From JADGGM01 sp025449955 (GTDB taxonomy: Bacteria; Gemmatimonadota; Gemmatimonadetes; Gemmatimonadales; Gemmatimonadaceae): a DNA stretch of 64,000 bases. The stretch covers positions 68,665-132,664 of the forward strand of contig DATBNO010000029.1 of assembly GCA_036554285.1 (NCBI GenBank), given 5' to 3'. The notes below the pieces were generated by a model. It saw nothing but the letters and a program-made list of their open reading frames with translations, was not told where the DNA came from and made no database searches. Shown one piece after another: positions 8,562-16,263 of the stretch (positions within the stretch are counted from its first letter, which is position 1; every line of letters starts with the position of its first letter). A program made the translations under genes and the position numbers.

Positions 8562-9226
8562 CGGCCACTCTCCTTCCCAACCGACCGCTCCGTGCCCGCC
8601 ACCATTTCTCGAATGGCGAGCGGTGCCTCGCGCCGCTCGTCGACACGAACATGGGACATCACGAAACGCCTGAGACCTGTCGCCACGTGTTCGAGGACCG
8701 CGACGTCGCGCTTCACGCGCGACATGAACAGTGCTCCTTCCAACGAGGCGACGATGAACCTCGCTAACCCTTCGGTATCGACATCATCTACCATCTGCGG
8801 TCGTGCTTCCCAGAACAGCGCCTGCAACTGACCCGTCCATCGTTCGAACAGCGCATCCACGTGCTTTCGGAAGCCTTCGTGCTGTTCTGCCATTTCAGTT
8901 GCCAGTGCGCCGCATGGGCTCACACCCTCGCAGCAGCCGCGCTCGGCGTGGCTCTCCACGATCCAATCGATGAATTCGTCTAACCGAGCCAGCGGCGGCA
9001 GCATCGGATCCCGCAGCACCGCGAGACCGCTCTCGGCGAACACGTCGAACTGGTGGAGCAACACCGCGTAGCCAAGCTCTTCTTTCGACTTGAAATAGTG
9101 ATAGAAGTGCCCCTTGCCGCAGAGTCCAGCTTCGTGAATCACGTCCTCGATGGACGTTTGCTGAAAACCCTGGCGACCCATCACGGCTGTCGCGGCTTCC
9201 ACGATTTGCACTCGGCGATCCTTCAT
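8558..9226 (-). CDS. TetR-family repressor with a cysteine-rich sensor segment
   Basis: 222 residues. The N-terminal TetR helix-turn-helix is clear (IVEAATAVMGRQGFQQTSIEDVIHEAGLCGKGHFYHYFKSKEEL). The ligand domain has the segment ERGCCEGVSPCGALATEM, aligning with the GCL.GNLA motif of NemR/AcrR-like members but with extra cysteines. With the Cys in the recognition helix region (AGLCGKG) this could allow redox or electrophile sensing; that is a guess. A perfect palindrome lies 12 bases upstream of the start codon and is the likely autoregulatory operator. It is the first gene of a two-gene unit with the ECF sigma factor. Confidence 0.88.
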   Translation of the reverse strand: MKDRRVQIVEAATAVMGRQGFQQTSIEDVIHEAGLCGKGHFYHYFKSKEELGYAVLLHQFDVFAESGLAVLRDPMLPPLARLDEFIDWIVESHAERGCCEGVSPCGALATEMAEQHEGFRKHVDALFERWTGQLQALFWEARPQMVDDVDTEGLARFIVASLEGALFMSRVKRDVAVLEHVATGLRRFVMSHVRVDERREAPLAIREMVAGTERSVGKESGR

Positions 9227-9237
9227 GGAAGCTGATA

Positions 9238-9257
9238 ATAAGACCGATCGGTCTTAT
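9238..9257. promoter_or_regulatory. TetR-type operator palindrome
   Basis: Perfect 20-bp palindrome ATAAGACCGATCGGTCTTAT just upstream of the TetR gene. It has the ACCGnnCGGT core typical of TetR-family operators, and the position between the promoter and the start codon suits autorepression. Confidence 0.75.
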
Positions 9258-9294
9258 ACGCAATGCCTGCGCATTCTCTGTTACAAGTCCCTTG

Positions 9295-9323
9295 TTTACA
9301 TTGCGTTACATTATAGTTGTCAA
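9295..9323 (-). promoter_or_regulatory. Candidate promoter for the tetR-sigma operon
   Basis: On the minus strand TTGACA (9323-9318, perfect consensus), a 17-base spacer, then TGTAAA (9300-9295, 4 of 6). The palindrome at 9238-9257 lies about 40 bases downstream, so a bound repressor would act as a roadblock or block clearance. A TATAAT also occurs within the spacer but has no good -35. Confidence 0.5.
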
Positions 9324-9362
9324 ATCCACAACACGCCTTTGACAGTTTTCTGACGACATGAT

Positions 9363-9380
9363 GTGGACCGGCCGGTCCAC
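9363..9380. promoter_or_regulatory. Second ACCGnnCGGT palindrome, upstream of the GNAT gene
   Basis: Perfect 18-bp palindrome GTGGACCGGCCGGTCCAC. It shares the ACCGnnCGGT core with the TetR operator 106 bases away. A consensus TTGACA lies at 9339-9344, so the palindrome would overlap the -10 region of a rightward promoter for the acetyltransferase gene. The same repressor may therefore control both directions. Confidence 0.55.
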
Positions 9381-9453
9381 CACCTATCAGGTATAGCGGA
9401 ATCCGTTATCTTTTCGAATCGCGCCCTTTCCAACGACCAGCCGACGCGAGATC

Positions 9454-9978
9454 ATGCCCCCAGTCAACGTCACGCGCACGTACCTGGAGCTCACCGAACC
9501 GGGCCTGCTCCGTGGAGCAGAACTCGATCCGCAACTTCGAGTTGGGCGCGTGGAATCGTGTCCGCCTTCGTTCTTCCGGTACCTCTACTCGGAAGTTGGG
9601 CGCAACCACCACTGGCGAGATCGCCTCGGCTGGAGCGACGCGGAGATCGTGGCGTACCTCGCGACACCCGGCGTGTCGCTCTGGGTCGCATGGCTCGAGG
9701 GCGCGCCCGCCGGGTACTTCGAGCTCCGGCGAGTGGAGTCGGGGGACACCGAGATCGTGTATTTCGGACTGATGCCCGAGCGCACCGGGCAGGGATGGGG
9801 CAAGCAGCTGCTCACGCTCGCGGTGCGGCAGGCGTGGTCGGACGGTGCGCGGCGCGTGTGGCTCCACACCTGCACGCTCGACAGCCCGCACGCGGTGCCT
9901 AACTATCGCGCCCGCGGGTTCGTCCCGTTCCGTGAAGAGCGCTACGTCGCCGACATCGACGCACCGGCCCAGGCCTAA
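9454..9978 (+). CDS. GNAT-family N-acetyltransferase
   Basis: 174 residues with the GNAT acetyl-CoA site in IVYFGLMPERTGQGWGKQLLTLAVRQAW (pattern RxGxGxGxxL) and a following beta strand plus VPNYRARGFVPFREE, typical of the GNAT C-terminal half. It transfers acetyl from acetyl-CoA to an unknown amine. It is divergent from the TetR-ECF pair, with a TetR-like palindrome in its promoter region, so it may belong to the same regulon. The stop codon TAA is embedded in a GCCTAACG word. Confidence 0.88.
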   Translation: MPPVNVTRTYLELTEPGLLRGAELDPQLRVGRVESCPPSFFRYLYSEVGRNHHWRDRLGWSDAEIVAYLATPGVSLWVAWLEGAPAGYFELRRVESGDTEIVYFGLMPERTGQGWGKQLLTLAVRQAWSDGARRVWLHTCTLDSPHAVPNYRARGFVPFREERYVADIDAPAQA

Positions 9979-9987
9979 CGCCGTCCA

Positions 9988-12630
9988 CTAACGGCGCCGG
10001 CGTCGTCCGCGCGCGTGCGGCGGCGTCGGCTTCTTCCCGCGTGGCCGCTGGTGCACGTGCGGCTCGCGCTCGCCCGGCGACCACGGGAGATCGAGCAGCG
10101 CTTGCAACTCCTCGAGACTCGACGCGCGCACGGCGCCTCGCTGTCCGCGAGTCACCACGAACCGGATCGGTCGGCCGAGCTCCGGGAGCTCGGCCGCGGT
10201 GAGCGTGCGGGCCAGCTTCTCCGGCAGGCGCAGGCGGACCACGCCCACGCCGTCGTCGTCGACATCGTAGTCCAGCGGCACGTCGCAGCCGCGAATGGAC
10301 ACCGACGACGGCAGCGCCATCCATCTCGCGCGTTCGGCCGGCGGCACGATGGCGTCGGCATCGATCGCGAGGTTGGCGGCGCGAAAGTCGTCCATCGACC
10401 CCACCCCGGCCATCATGCCCTCGTACAGCGCCGCCAGATCGGCCATGCCTAACCGAGGCGTGGCGCCGCCCGACCGCCGGTACACGGCCCGGAGCTCGTC
10501 GATCGCGTTCCGATTCTGCCGCACGGCGTGATGCCGCGCATCGCCGCGCGCCAGCGCCTCCGCGAGCACGCGCCGCGCCTGGACCGCCAGGGACTCGGGG
10601 AACGTGTCGATGGGCTCGCGCTCCCGGCCCAACTCGAAGCCGTGGTACCGCGTGCGCCGCGACAGCGAGAGTGCCGACCGCTTGCGCGCCGGATCGTACA
10701 CCAGCTCGGCTTCGCCTAACGAGGCGTAGCGGCGGATCAGGTCGAGCGAAATCTGCGTGCCCTCGATCGCCGCGCGCGGGGTGCCGCTGCGGTCGGCGAA
10801 ATAGCGCAGCGACCCCGCCACCGCGCCCCAGCTCCCGCACACGCTGCCCTTCGAGACCCGCGCCTCCCCGCCATCCGCCGTCTGCTCGCCGATCACCAGG
10901 TCGAACGGCATGATGCGCGCGACCAGATCGGCAAACCGCCCATACACGACGTCGCTCGCCGGCGCCATGCGCGACGGCAACGGAATGCCGAGCGCGCGGT
11001 AGATGCTCGCCATGCCTAACGCAGCGTCTTCGATGGCCTTCACCAGCGCGCCGCGTCGCTCGGCCCAGTCGTCGATCGCCGGACCGAAAAGATGACGCGG
11101 CAAACCGTACACGTCCCCCACCGAGCCGTGCCGCCGGTACGCTTCCGCATACAGGTTGTACGCCGTGAGATGATCGCTGCCGGGCACGATCAACCCCTCG
11201 AGATCGCGCTCGTCGCGCGTCATCCGATGCAGCGATTCGATCGACGCGGCGACGGCGATGTAGGGCGCCAGGTCGTCGTCCGCGTGCACCAGCAGCTCCG
11301 CCCACGGTCGCTCCACCGGCAACGCTTCCACCGCCTTGCCGTACGACGTGAGGCGCCCTGCCTCCACGATACCGCGCGCCTCCAGGTGAGACACCGCCGC
11401 CCGATACGCCACGCGGTCTAACGGAACCGGAAGATCGAGCTCGTCGGCCCGCACGCCCAGGTCGGCGCACGTGAGCGCCACCCGCTCCGAATCACCGGCC
11501 AACTGGAAGTCCGGCTCCGTCGGTCGGAGCGATCGAAAATCGATGTCGCGATCGCTGAGGATGAAAACTCGTCCGCCTTCAACGCGCCCGTGCACACGCC
11601 CCGCCATCTGCAAGATCTCGTTGGCGCCGAGGTGCACGCGGGTGAGGACGTTCCGGCCATTTTCGATGAGATTGGCGAAGCGCGTGTCGTCGATCACGAC
11701 GGTGTCGAGTCCCTTCACGTTCAACGCGCTTTGACCGGCCGCGGTCATCGCCAACAAATACGGTTTTCTCACCTCGCCATCCAGAAACGGTCGAATGACG
11801 CGAATCGGCTCGCCGCCGTGATAGAACGCAGTCTCGATACGGCCGGCGCGCCGATGCACCATCCCCGCCACATCCTCCACCGCCGCGCGCGTCGGCAGAA
11901 ACACGCCCACCCCGCGGCGCTCACGCTGCGCCCGCGTGAGAAACCGCTCGTCCATGAAATCCAGGGGATGCCGGTTGAGCACCATGACCTTCGCCGCCTT
12001 CTCGGGATCGAAGGCCTGCGTCTCCAACACGGCCGCCGAATGCAAGTAGCGCGCATAAAAGCTGGGATCGACGGTCGCCGACAACCAGATGAACCGGCAC
12101 CCAGCGCGCTTGCCTAACGCAAGACACAGCTCGAGCTCGGCTGACGTCTGATGGATCTCGTCGACGATCAACGTGTCCCGCGCCAAGATGTCGCCGTCCT
12201 GGAACCATCGCCGAGCGATGCCGGTGGTGACGATGACGACGTTCCAGGTCGGGGTTTCGGGCGTTGCCTCCCGCTCGCGATTCACGACACCGACTTTGAG
12301 CGCGGCACCCAATATCGTCTCGGCCATCGCGCGAATCGCCAGCGTCTTGCCCGTGCCGGTGCCGGCGACGATGCCGAATCCCTTCCCCGTGTGCGCCAGC
12401 TCGCGAATCTCTGCGCCGTGCTCGCGCTCCAGCAGCGTTTCGAGATGCAGCCCGATCGCGATCTCGATCGTCTCACACGCCGCACGCGTCGGCGCAATCA
12501 CGATGACGCGCCCGGTCGGCGGCTCCGCGGCCACGAATGCATCGTGATCCGGCGGAAGGCCGTGGCCGATCGGTTGTCGAATTGGAGGGGAGTCACTCGC
12601 CACGAGCGAAGCTTGCGGCAAGCGAGACAC
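9988..12630 (-). CDS. Superfamily 2 DEIH-box helicase, HrpA/HrpB-like
   Basis: About 880 residues. Helicase motifs in order: Walker A AGTGTGKT (~90-97), motif II DEIH (158-161), motif III LSAT, motif IV/V region (LAMTAAGQSALNVKGLDTVV) and motif VI QMAGRVHGR, where bacterial HrpB has QRxGRAGR. DEAH/RHA helicases unwind RNA or remodel nucleoprotein. The ~400-residue C-terminal part is unlike HrpA/HrpB auxiliary domains I know and ends in a strongly basic tail (GKKPTPPHARGRRRRR) that could bind nucleic acid. GTG at 12630 is used; TTG at 12633 is adjacent and neither has a strong Shine-Dalgarno. It contains four GCCTAAC words and one TCTAACGG variant, all reading GTTAG on the sense strand. The physiological substrate is unknown. 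Confidence 0.75.
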   Translation of the reverse strand: MSRLPQASLVASDSPPIRQPIGHGLPPDHDAFVAAEPPTGRVIVIAPTRAACETIEIAIGLHLETLLEREHGAEIRELAHTGKGFGIVAGTGTGKTLAIRAMAETILGAALKVGVVNREREATPETPTWNVVIVTTGIARRWFQDGDILARDTLIVDEIHQTSAELELCLALGKRAGCRFIWLSATVDPSFYARYLHSAAVLETQAFDPEKAAKVMVLNRHPLDFMDERFLTRAQRERRGVGVFLPTRAAVEDVAGMVHRRAGRIETAFYHGGEPIRVIRPFLDGEVRKPYLLAMTAAGQSALNVKGLDTVVIDDTRFANLIENGRNVLTRVHLGANEILQMAGRVHGRVEGGRVFILSDRDIDFRSLRPTEPDFQLAGDSERVALTCADLGVRADELDLPVPLDRVAYRAAVSHLEARGIVEAGRLTSYGKAVEALPVERPWAELLVHADDDLAPYIAVAASIESLHRMTRDERDLEGLIVPGSDHLTAYNLYAEAYRRHGSVGDVYGLPRHLFGPAIDDWAERRGALVKAIEDAALGMASIYRALGIPLPSRMAPASDVVYGRFADLVARIMPFDLVIGEQTADGGEARVSKGSVCGSWGAVAGSLRYFADRSGTPRAAIEGTQISLDLIRRYASLGEAELVYDPARKRSALSLSRRTRYHGFELGREREPIDTFPESLAVQARRVLAEALARGDARHHAVRQNRNAIDELRAVYRRSGGATPRLGMADLAALYEGMMAGVGSMDDFRAANLAIDADAIVPPAERARWMALPSSVSIRGCDVPLDYDVDDDGVGVVRLRLPEKLARTLTAAELPELGRPIRFVVTRGQRGAVRASSLEELQALLDLPWSPGEREPHVHQRPRGKKPTPPHARGRRRRR

Positions 12631-12646
12631 CAATGGAAGCGCCGAG

Positions 12647-13147
12647 CTAGTGAATCCGGATACGACCCATCGGCGGACCGCTCGGCTTGTGCGGCTTCAC
12701 CACCGGGCGCGGCGGGATCCGCACCGGCGGATGCGCCACCGGCTGCTGCACCACGTGCGGCGGCTGCGCGTGCGGATCGTTGGGCTCCGCCGTCTTTGGC
12801 TCGTTAGTCCGAGGCTCCGTAACGCGCGGATCGTTAGTCCGCGGATCGGTCGGCTGCGCAGTTTCGGTGGAGCGCGTCGGTTCCACCAAATGCGGCGCCG
12901 CCGAGCGCGGCCGCACCTCGTCGCCGAAAATGACCTTCGCGTTGGACGGCCGGCGGCGAATCGCCGTCGCACAGTCCGTCGGCGCCGGCTGACGCTCCGC
13001 CGGGACGCCGTCGATCCAAATACGGCACATCCCCGGCGGCGGCCGATGCGCCACCGCGTTTTGGTCGCCACCTTTCCCCTGCTCCAGTGCCTGTGCCGCA
13101 GCAGGCGCGGCAACGGCAAAGAGAAGGATCAAAGCAAGGCGGGTCAT
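12647..13147 (-). CDS. Secreted proline-rich protein with repeats, function unknown
   Basis: ATG at 13147 begins an obvious signal peptide (MTRLALILLFAVAAPAAAQA). A short conserved-looking block follows (PPPGMCRIWIDGVPAERQPAPTDC, two cysteines), of a kind I recall from small exported hypothetical proteins. The second half is Pro/Thr/Asn-rich with imperfect repeats such as TDPRTNDPRV / TEPRTNEPKT and then PPHVVQQPVAHPPVR. A low-complexity Pro/Lys tail ends it. The repeats suggest a flexible periplasmic or surface segment. It lies 17 bases from the helicase start, on the same strand. No enzymatic motif is visible. Confidence 0.65.
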   Translation of the reverse strand: MTRLALILLFAVAAPAAAQALEQGKGGDQNAVAHRPPPGMCRIWIDGVPAERQPAPTDCATAIRRRPSNAKVIFGDEVRPRSAAPHLVEPTRSTETAQPTDPRTNDPRVTEPRTNEPKTAEPNDPHAQPPHVVQQPVAHPPVRIPPRPVVKPHKPSGPPMGRIRIH

Positions 13148-13415
13148 CCGAACCTCCGAACCTGCGGGTCTCACAAAGAGCGGTGGTCTGCACGCCCAGT
13201 GCCACGATTCCCGCCGTTTCGACATGCCGTAAGTTGTTATTTCGTAGGAACTTGAGATTGCGTGACTGCCCCGTCCGACATACTGTGTCCACCACTCCGG
13301 ACAGCGGCGTCCGTGTGACGGGACTGGACTCTACAGCAGGGCCTCGACCACAGATCGCCGCAAAAATGGTGGGCTGCCATCCGCCCGAAGGGGCGCGCCT
13401 AACCGAAGCAGCGCC

Positions 13416-13658
13416 TCAGGCGCTCTGGCCGCCCGTCGCACGCTCCATCAATGCCACGACCTCCCCCTGCTTCGCGTGACGCCCGAGCTTCGATTTCTCG
13501 AAGACCGGCTTACCGTCGACACTCACCTCGAATCGACCACCCCGCGACGGCTGCATGTCAATCGTCGCGCTGGGAAACCGCTGTCTGAGCTCGGCCGCCA
13601 AACTGGTGGCCCTCGGCTCGTAGTTTCAAACCGTGCAGTACTCGATCGTAATCGTCAT
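13416..13658 (-). CDS. SelW/Rdx-family protein with in-frame TGA: candidate selenoprotein (CxxU)
   Basis: Starting at ATG 13658 the reading is MTITIEYCTV-[TGA]-NYEPRATSLAAEL, continuing through PSRGGRFEVSVDGKPVFEKSKLGRHAKQGEVVALM to a stop at 13416-13418, 80 residues in all. That is a full-length Rdx (SelW/SelT/SelH-like) thioredoxin-fold protein: the IEYC strand, the CxxC/U redox motif, the GGxFEVxVDG hairpin and the GRxxxxGEVVxLM helix. The TGA (13628-13626) falls exactly at the second redox position, where selenocysteine is common in this family. A hairpin fitting the bacterial SECIS model follows it. An in-frame TGA just upstream of the ATG fixes the start. The final stop codon sits in the loop of an AGCGCC/GGCGCT hairpin. 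The alternatives are a TGC-to-TGA mutation or a sequencing error. No selA/selB/selC lies in the window. Confidence 0.72.
13593..13611 (-). promoter_or_regulatory. Candidate bacterial SECIS hairpin for the SelW-like gene
   Basis: Minus-strand GGCC-A-CCA-GTT-TGG-C-GGCC: a 4-bp stem, an A.C mismatch, 3 bp, and a GTT apical loop beginning with G. The loop begins 22 bases after the TGA. This is inside the 16-37 base window used for bacterial SECIS elements, which also expect a G in the first loop positions. Confidence 0.55.
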
Positions 13659-13827
13659 CGCCCCTCACAAGTCACCACTGCCACCACAGCCAGACTCCAC
13701 GAACAGTATCCGATGTGCGCAGGGCGACGCCAGCGCACGCACTCTTTTGCAACGCCCGCCAATGTTTTGCTCACGCTTCCGTCCGCCTAAACCGCTATCT
13801 CCCACGCGTCGACCTCCAAGAGGTAGC

Positions 13828-14244
13828 ATGCGCAACGCACACACCCTGTGGGAGCTGCTGGCTTCCCTCACCATCCTCGGCACCATCGTCGCAGTCGTCA
13901 TGCCGCCCATCGCCCACGCGCGCGACCGGGTCACCGTCCGCGCCGCCGCTACCACCCTCCGCGCCACCCTTTCCTCGGCGCGCGATGCGGCCATGACGCG
14001 AGGGGCGGTCGCGCTGGCAATCGTGGACGCAACCATTCCCGCGATCACGGTCGTCGTGAATCGCGATACCGTCCTCCGTCACTTCCTTGTTGGAGATTTT
14101 CGCTCACGCCTGTCGGCCAGCAGAGACACCATTCGCTTCGGCCCAACCGGCCGCGCATTCGGCGCCTCGAACTCCACGCTCATCCTCCGCACACGGTCGG
14201 CGGCCGAAACCGTTACGGTGTCTCGAGTAGGTCGAGTACGCTGA
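13828..14244 (+). CDS. GspH/FimT-like type IV pseudopilin
   Basis: ATG at 13828 has a good AGAGG ribosome site. The N-terminus MRNAHTLWELLASLTILGTIVAVVMPP is a class III prepilin signal: a short basic leader, Glu at +5 after the processing site, and a hydrophobic helix. The residue before the cleavage point would be Ala instead of the usual Gly. The ~110-residue globular part is Arg/Thr-rich, with a pattern (FGPTGRA... LILRTRSAAETVTVSRVGRVR) matching the GspH/FimT C-terminal strands. Minor pseudopilins cap type II secretion or type IV pilus filaments. It is an orphan here, with no other pilus genes adjacent, and converges with the next gene 4 bases away. Confidence 0.7.
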   Translation: MRNAHTLWELLASLTILGTIVAVVMPPIAHARDRVTVRAAATTLRATLSSARDAAMTRGAVALAIVDATIPAITVVVNRDTVLRHFLVGDFRSRLSASRDTIRFGPTGRAFGASNSTLILRTRSAAETVTVSRVGRVR

Positions 14245-14248
14245 GCAA

Positions 14249-15379
14249 TCAGATCAGCTCGATCGGGCGTCCGGAATTCCGCGCAATCACGCCAAGGCGG
14301 AAGGTCACTTCCACGGCCAACGACTCCGATGAGGGATGCGACTCCAACGGGAAACTCGCCCACGCGAACGGCACGCTCGAACGCACCACCGCCGACCGGC
14401 GCTCCGAATGCCATACACCCGCTTCATCTCGTTCAGCGACAAACCGATCGAATACCCGCGACCACGTCTCATTCGCCCGCAATAGTCCCAAGCGCGCCAG
14501 CATCTCGAGCCAGAAGAGCGCGCCCGGCACATCGGCGTCGGCGGAACTCCGGTGCGGCAACGGGTCGCCTAACACAAGATGCGGCTCGGATACCACGCGC
14601 TTGCCCAACGCACGCGCCGCCATCGCCCGCGGCGCGGGTTGACAGAGATGCGCGTACAGGTGCTCCATGATGTCGTAGTTCTCACTCCGGAACTGCGGCA
14701 TGTACGCAAGCATTGCCAACACATAGATGGACGGTGGCGCCGCCCCGGGCGCCAACACGTGCTGATTACCCAAACGCACGAACGGCTTCTCCGCCAATGG
14801 CGAACGCAGATACGTATCCAAGCGCTCGACAATGCGACGAGCCGCACCCCGAAGTCGCGGATCCCCCTCGTACCCGGCCTGCGCCAAGGTTGCCGCCGCC
14901 GCTTCACGGAGTATTCCGCGCCCGTGACGCACCACGTCGAGCTCTACGCTGCCACGCGGCGAAAGCTCGTACAACAACGACGCATCGTCGTCCTCGGCCA
15001 ACAGCCGGAACAACGCGCGACGCGCCCGCACCAGCGGCGGCGACTCGCGATCCCAACCGTATTCCACCATCCGCCTAACGGCCGGAATCGTCCCGACGCC
15101 CTCGAACTCCTCGGCCCGAGCACTCGGCACCGTCAACATGGCGCCGTTCCACGTTCCGTCAGACCGCTGAGCAAGCGCCAACGACAACGCCGGCGCGTAC
15201 GAGTACGGGAGGCCCAGCATAGACGCCGGCAAACCGGTGAGCCGAGCGACTTCGGTGGTGGCGCGATACTGTATGGGAGATATCGCTTTGCTGAGAAGCC
15301 ACGAGAGTGGAAACTCGAATGGCTGCGCTGCAGGCGGTGGGGCAGGCGCTGGCACCCCAGGCATTGTCGGAACGGTCAC
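14249..15379 (-). CDS. Conserved-looking hypothetical protein, helical
   Basis: About 376 residues with no motif I recognise with certainty. After a Pro/Ala-rich start (MPGVPAPAPPPA) it is mostly helical with many Arg/Leu/Ala, and segments such as IPAVRRMVEYGWDRESPPLVRARRALFRLL recall the alpha-alpha repeats of prenyltransferase/squalene-cyclase-like or heat-repeat proteins. No DxDD or Cys ligand set is evident. GTG at 15379 is chosen because GAGGG lies 5 bases before it; a TTG at 15421 and a later ATG are alternatives. There is no signal peptide, so it is probably cytoplasmic. Its 3' end lies 4 bases from the pseudopilin stop. Confidence 0.55.
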   Translation of the reverse strand: MTVPTMPGVPAPAPPPAAQPFEFPLSWLLSKAISPIQYRATTEVARLTGLPASMLGLPYSYAPALSLALAQRSDGTWNGAMLTVPSARAEEFEGVGTIPAVRRMVEYGWDRESPPLVRARRALFRLLAEDDDASLLYELSPRGSVELDVVRHGRGILREAAAATLAQAGYEGDPRLRGAARRIVERLDTYLRSPLAEKPFVRLGNQHVLAPGAAPPSIYVLAMLAYMPQFRSENYDIMEHLYAHLCQPAPRAMAARALGKRVVSEPHLVLGDPLPHRSSADADVPGALFWLEMLARLGLLRANETWSRVFDRFVAERDEAGVWHSERRSAVVRSSVPFAWASFPLESHPSSESLAVEVTFRLGVIARNSGRPIELI

Positions 15380-15681
15380 GGCGCCCTCGTCGATGCGGTA
15401 AGTCGTTGACTGACAACGCAATGAAGCGCAATGCGCAAGACGCCCGGCCGTCGGGCCTCAACGATATCAGTTTTCTCCAGCCGCGCCAGAGGGCAAGCCC
15501 TGCTGTGGTCGCGACTTTATGCGTTCACCAACCCGGCCGCCGCAGACCACATCCGACATCGTCATTCGCTCCCAATTCCGTGTCCAAGTGGAAAAGCCTT
15601 AACGTCGACTCGGCGAACACGTCCACTTTCCCGAACCAGCGCGCGTGCGATTGCACGCGACAGACTTGGATTGGAGGCACC
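15380..15681. other. Divergent intergenic region with a leader hairpin
   Basis: 302 bases between two divergent genes. The only clear element is a perfect 7-bp stem-loop at 15642-15659 (CGCGTGC / GCACGCG, loop GATT), 14 bases before the GGAGG ribosome site of the DRRD-repeat gene. It would be part of that gene's 5' leader. I see no convincing promoter boxes and no small ORF. Confidence 0.4.
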
Positions 15682-16104
15682 ATGTTGAGCTTACGAGTAG
15701 TGGCGCTTGGCGCCGCGATGGCAGTTGGGTTTGCGACCACAGCGTCTGCGCAGGGCGCCGTTCCGCCGGCCGGACAGGAAGTGCGGCACGACACGCGTGA
15801 CATCCGGTCGGACCGCCGCGACGTTCGGTCGGACACGCGAGACATTCGTCACGACCGGCGCGATCTTAAGAGTGATGGCCACATCTTGGTTCGCGACCGG
15901 CTCGCCATTCGTCGCGACCGGCGCCACGGCAACTTCGTTGGCCTCCGCGCCGACCGGCGTCACTTCCGCCAGGATGCGCGACGGACTCGCCGCGATCATC
16001 GCGCGCTCAAGCGGAATCGGTTCGACCGCCGTCACGATGTCAGGGGGGTGCGTTCCGACCGGCGCGATCGCCGGCAGGATGTGCGCGGCGCGCACCAGCG
16101 CTAG
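15682..16104 (+). CDS. Secreted Arg/Asp repeat (DRRD-type) protein
   Basis: 140 residues: a signal peptide MLSLRVVALGAAMAVGFATTASAQ, then almost only charged repeats of a ~7-residue unit (DIRSDRRDV, RSDTRDIRHDRRDL, VRSDRRDRRQDV) with alternating Arg and Asp and regular hydrophobic positions. This would form a long single helix stabilised by i/i+4 salt bridges in the periplasm. The ATG at 15682 follows a GGAGG site by 5 bases. Short proteins of this style recur in environmental high-GC bacteria, often as multiple paralogues, with no assigned function. A strong terminator follows, so it is monocistronic. Confidence 0.8.
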   Translation: MLSLRVVALGAAMAVGFATTASAQGAVPPAGQEVRHDTRDIRSDRRDVRSDTRDIRHDRRDLKSDGHILVRDRLAIRRDRRHGNFVGLRADRRHFRQDARRTRRDHRALKRNRFDRRHDVRGVRSDRRDRRQDVRGAHQR

Positions 16105-16120
16105 TGTCTCGCTTGATGGG

Positions 16121-16160
16121 ACCGCGGCCGATCGATGGGATCGGCCGCGGTTCTTGTTTC
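16121..16160 (+). terminator. Strong rho-independent terminator
   Basis: 13-bp perfect stem ACCGCGGCCGATC / GATCGGCCGCGGT (16121-16133 and 16139-16151) with a GATGG loop, followed by the T-rich TCTTGTTTC. It ends the DRRD-repeat gene transcript. Confidence 0.9.
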
Positions 16161-16263
16161 TTGCATGGCCGAGCGGCGCCGCGCCGCAACCCGGTACAGA
16201 ATTGGCTTGTGGACCGGTATTCGAACGGTCATCTTGACGGCAAGACCCTCTCAGCGCGGGAGC

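Noticed and set aside
13148..13415. Small gene between the secreted protein and the SelW-like gene
   Set aside because: 268 bases with only short frames lacking ribosome sites; treated as intergenic.
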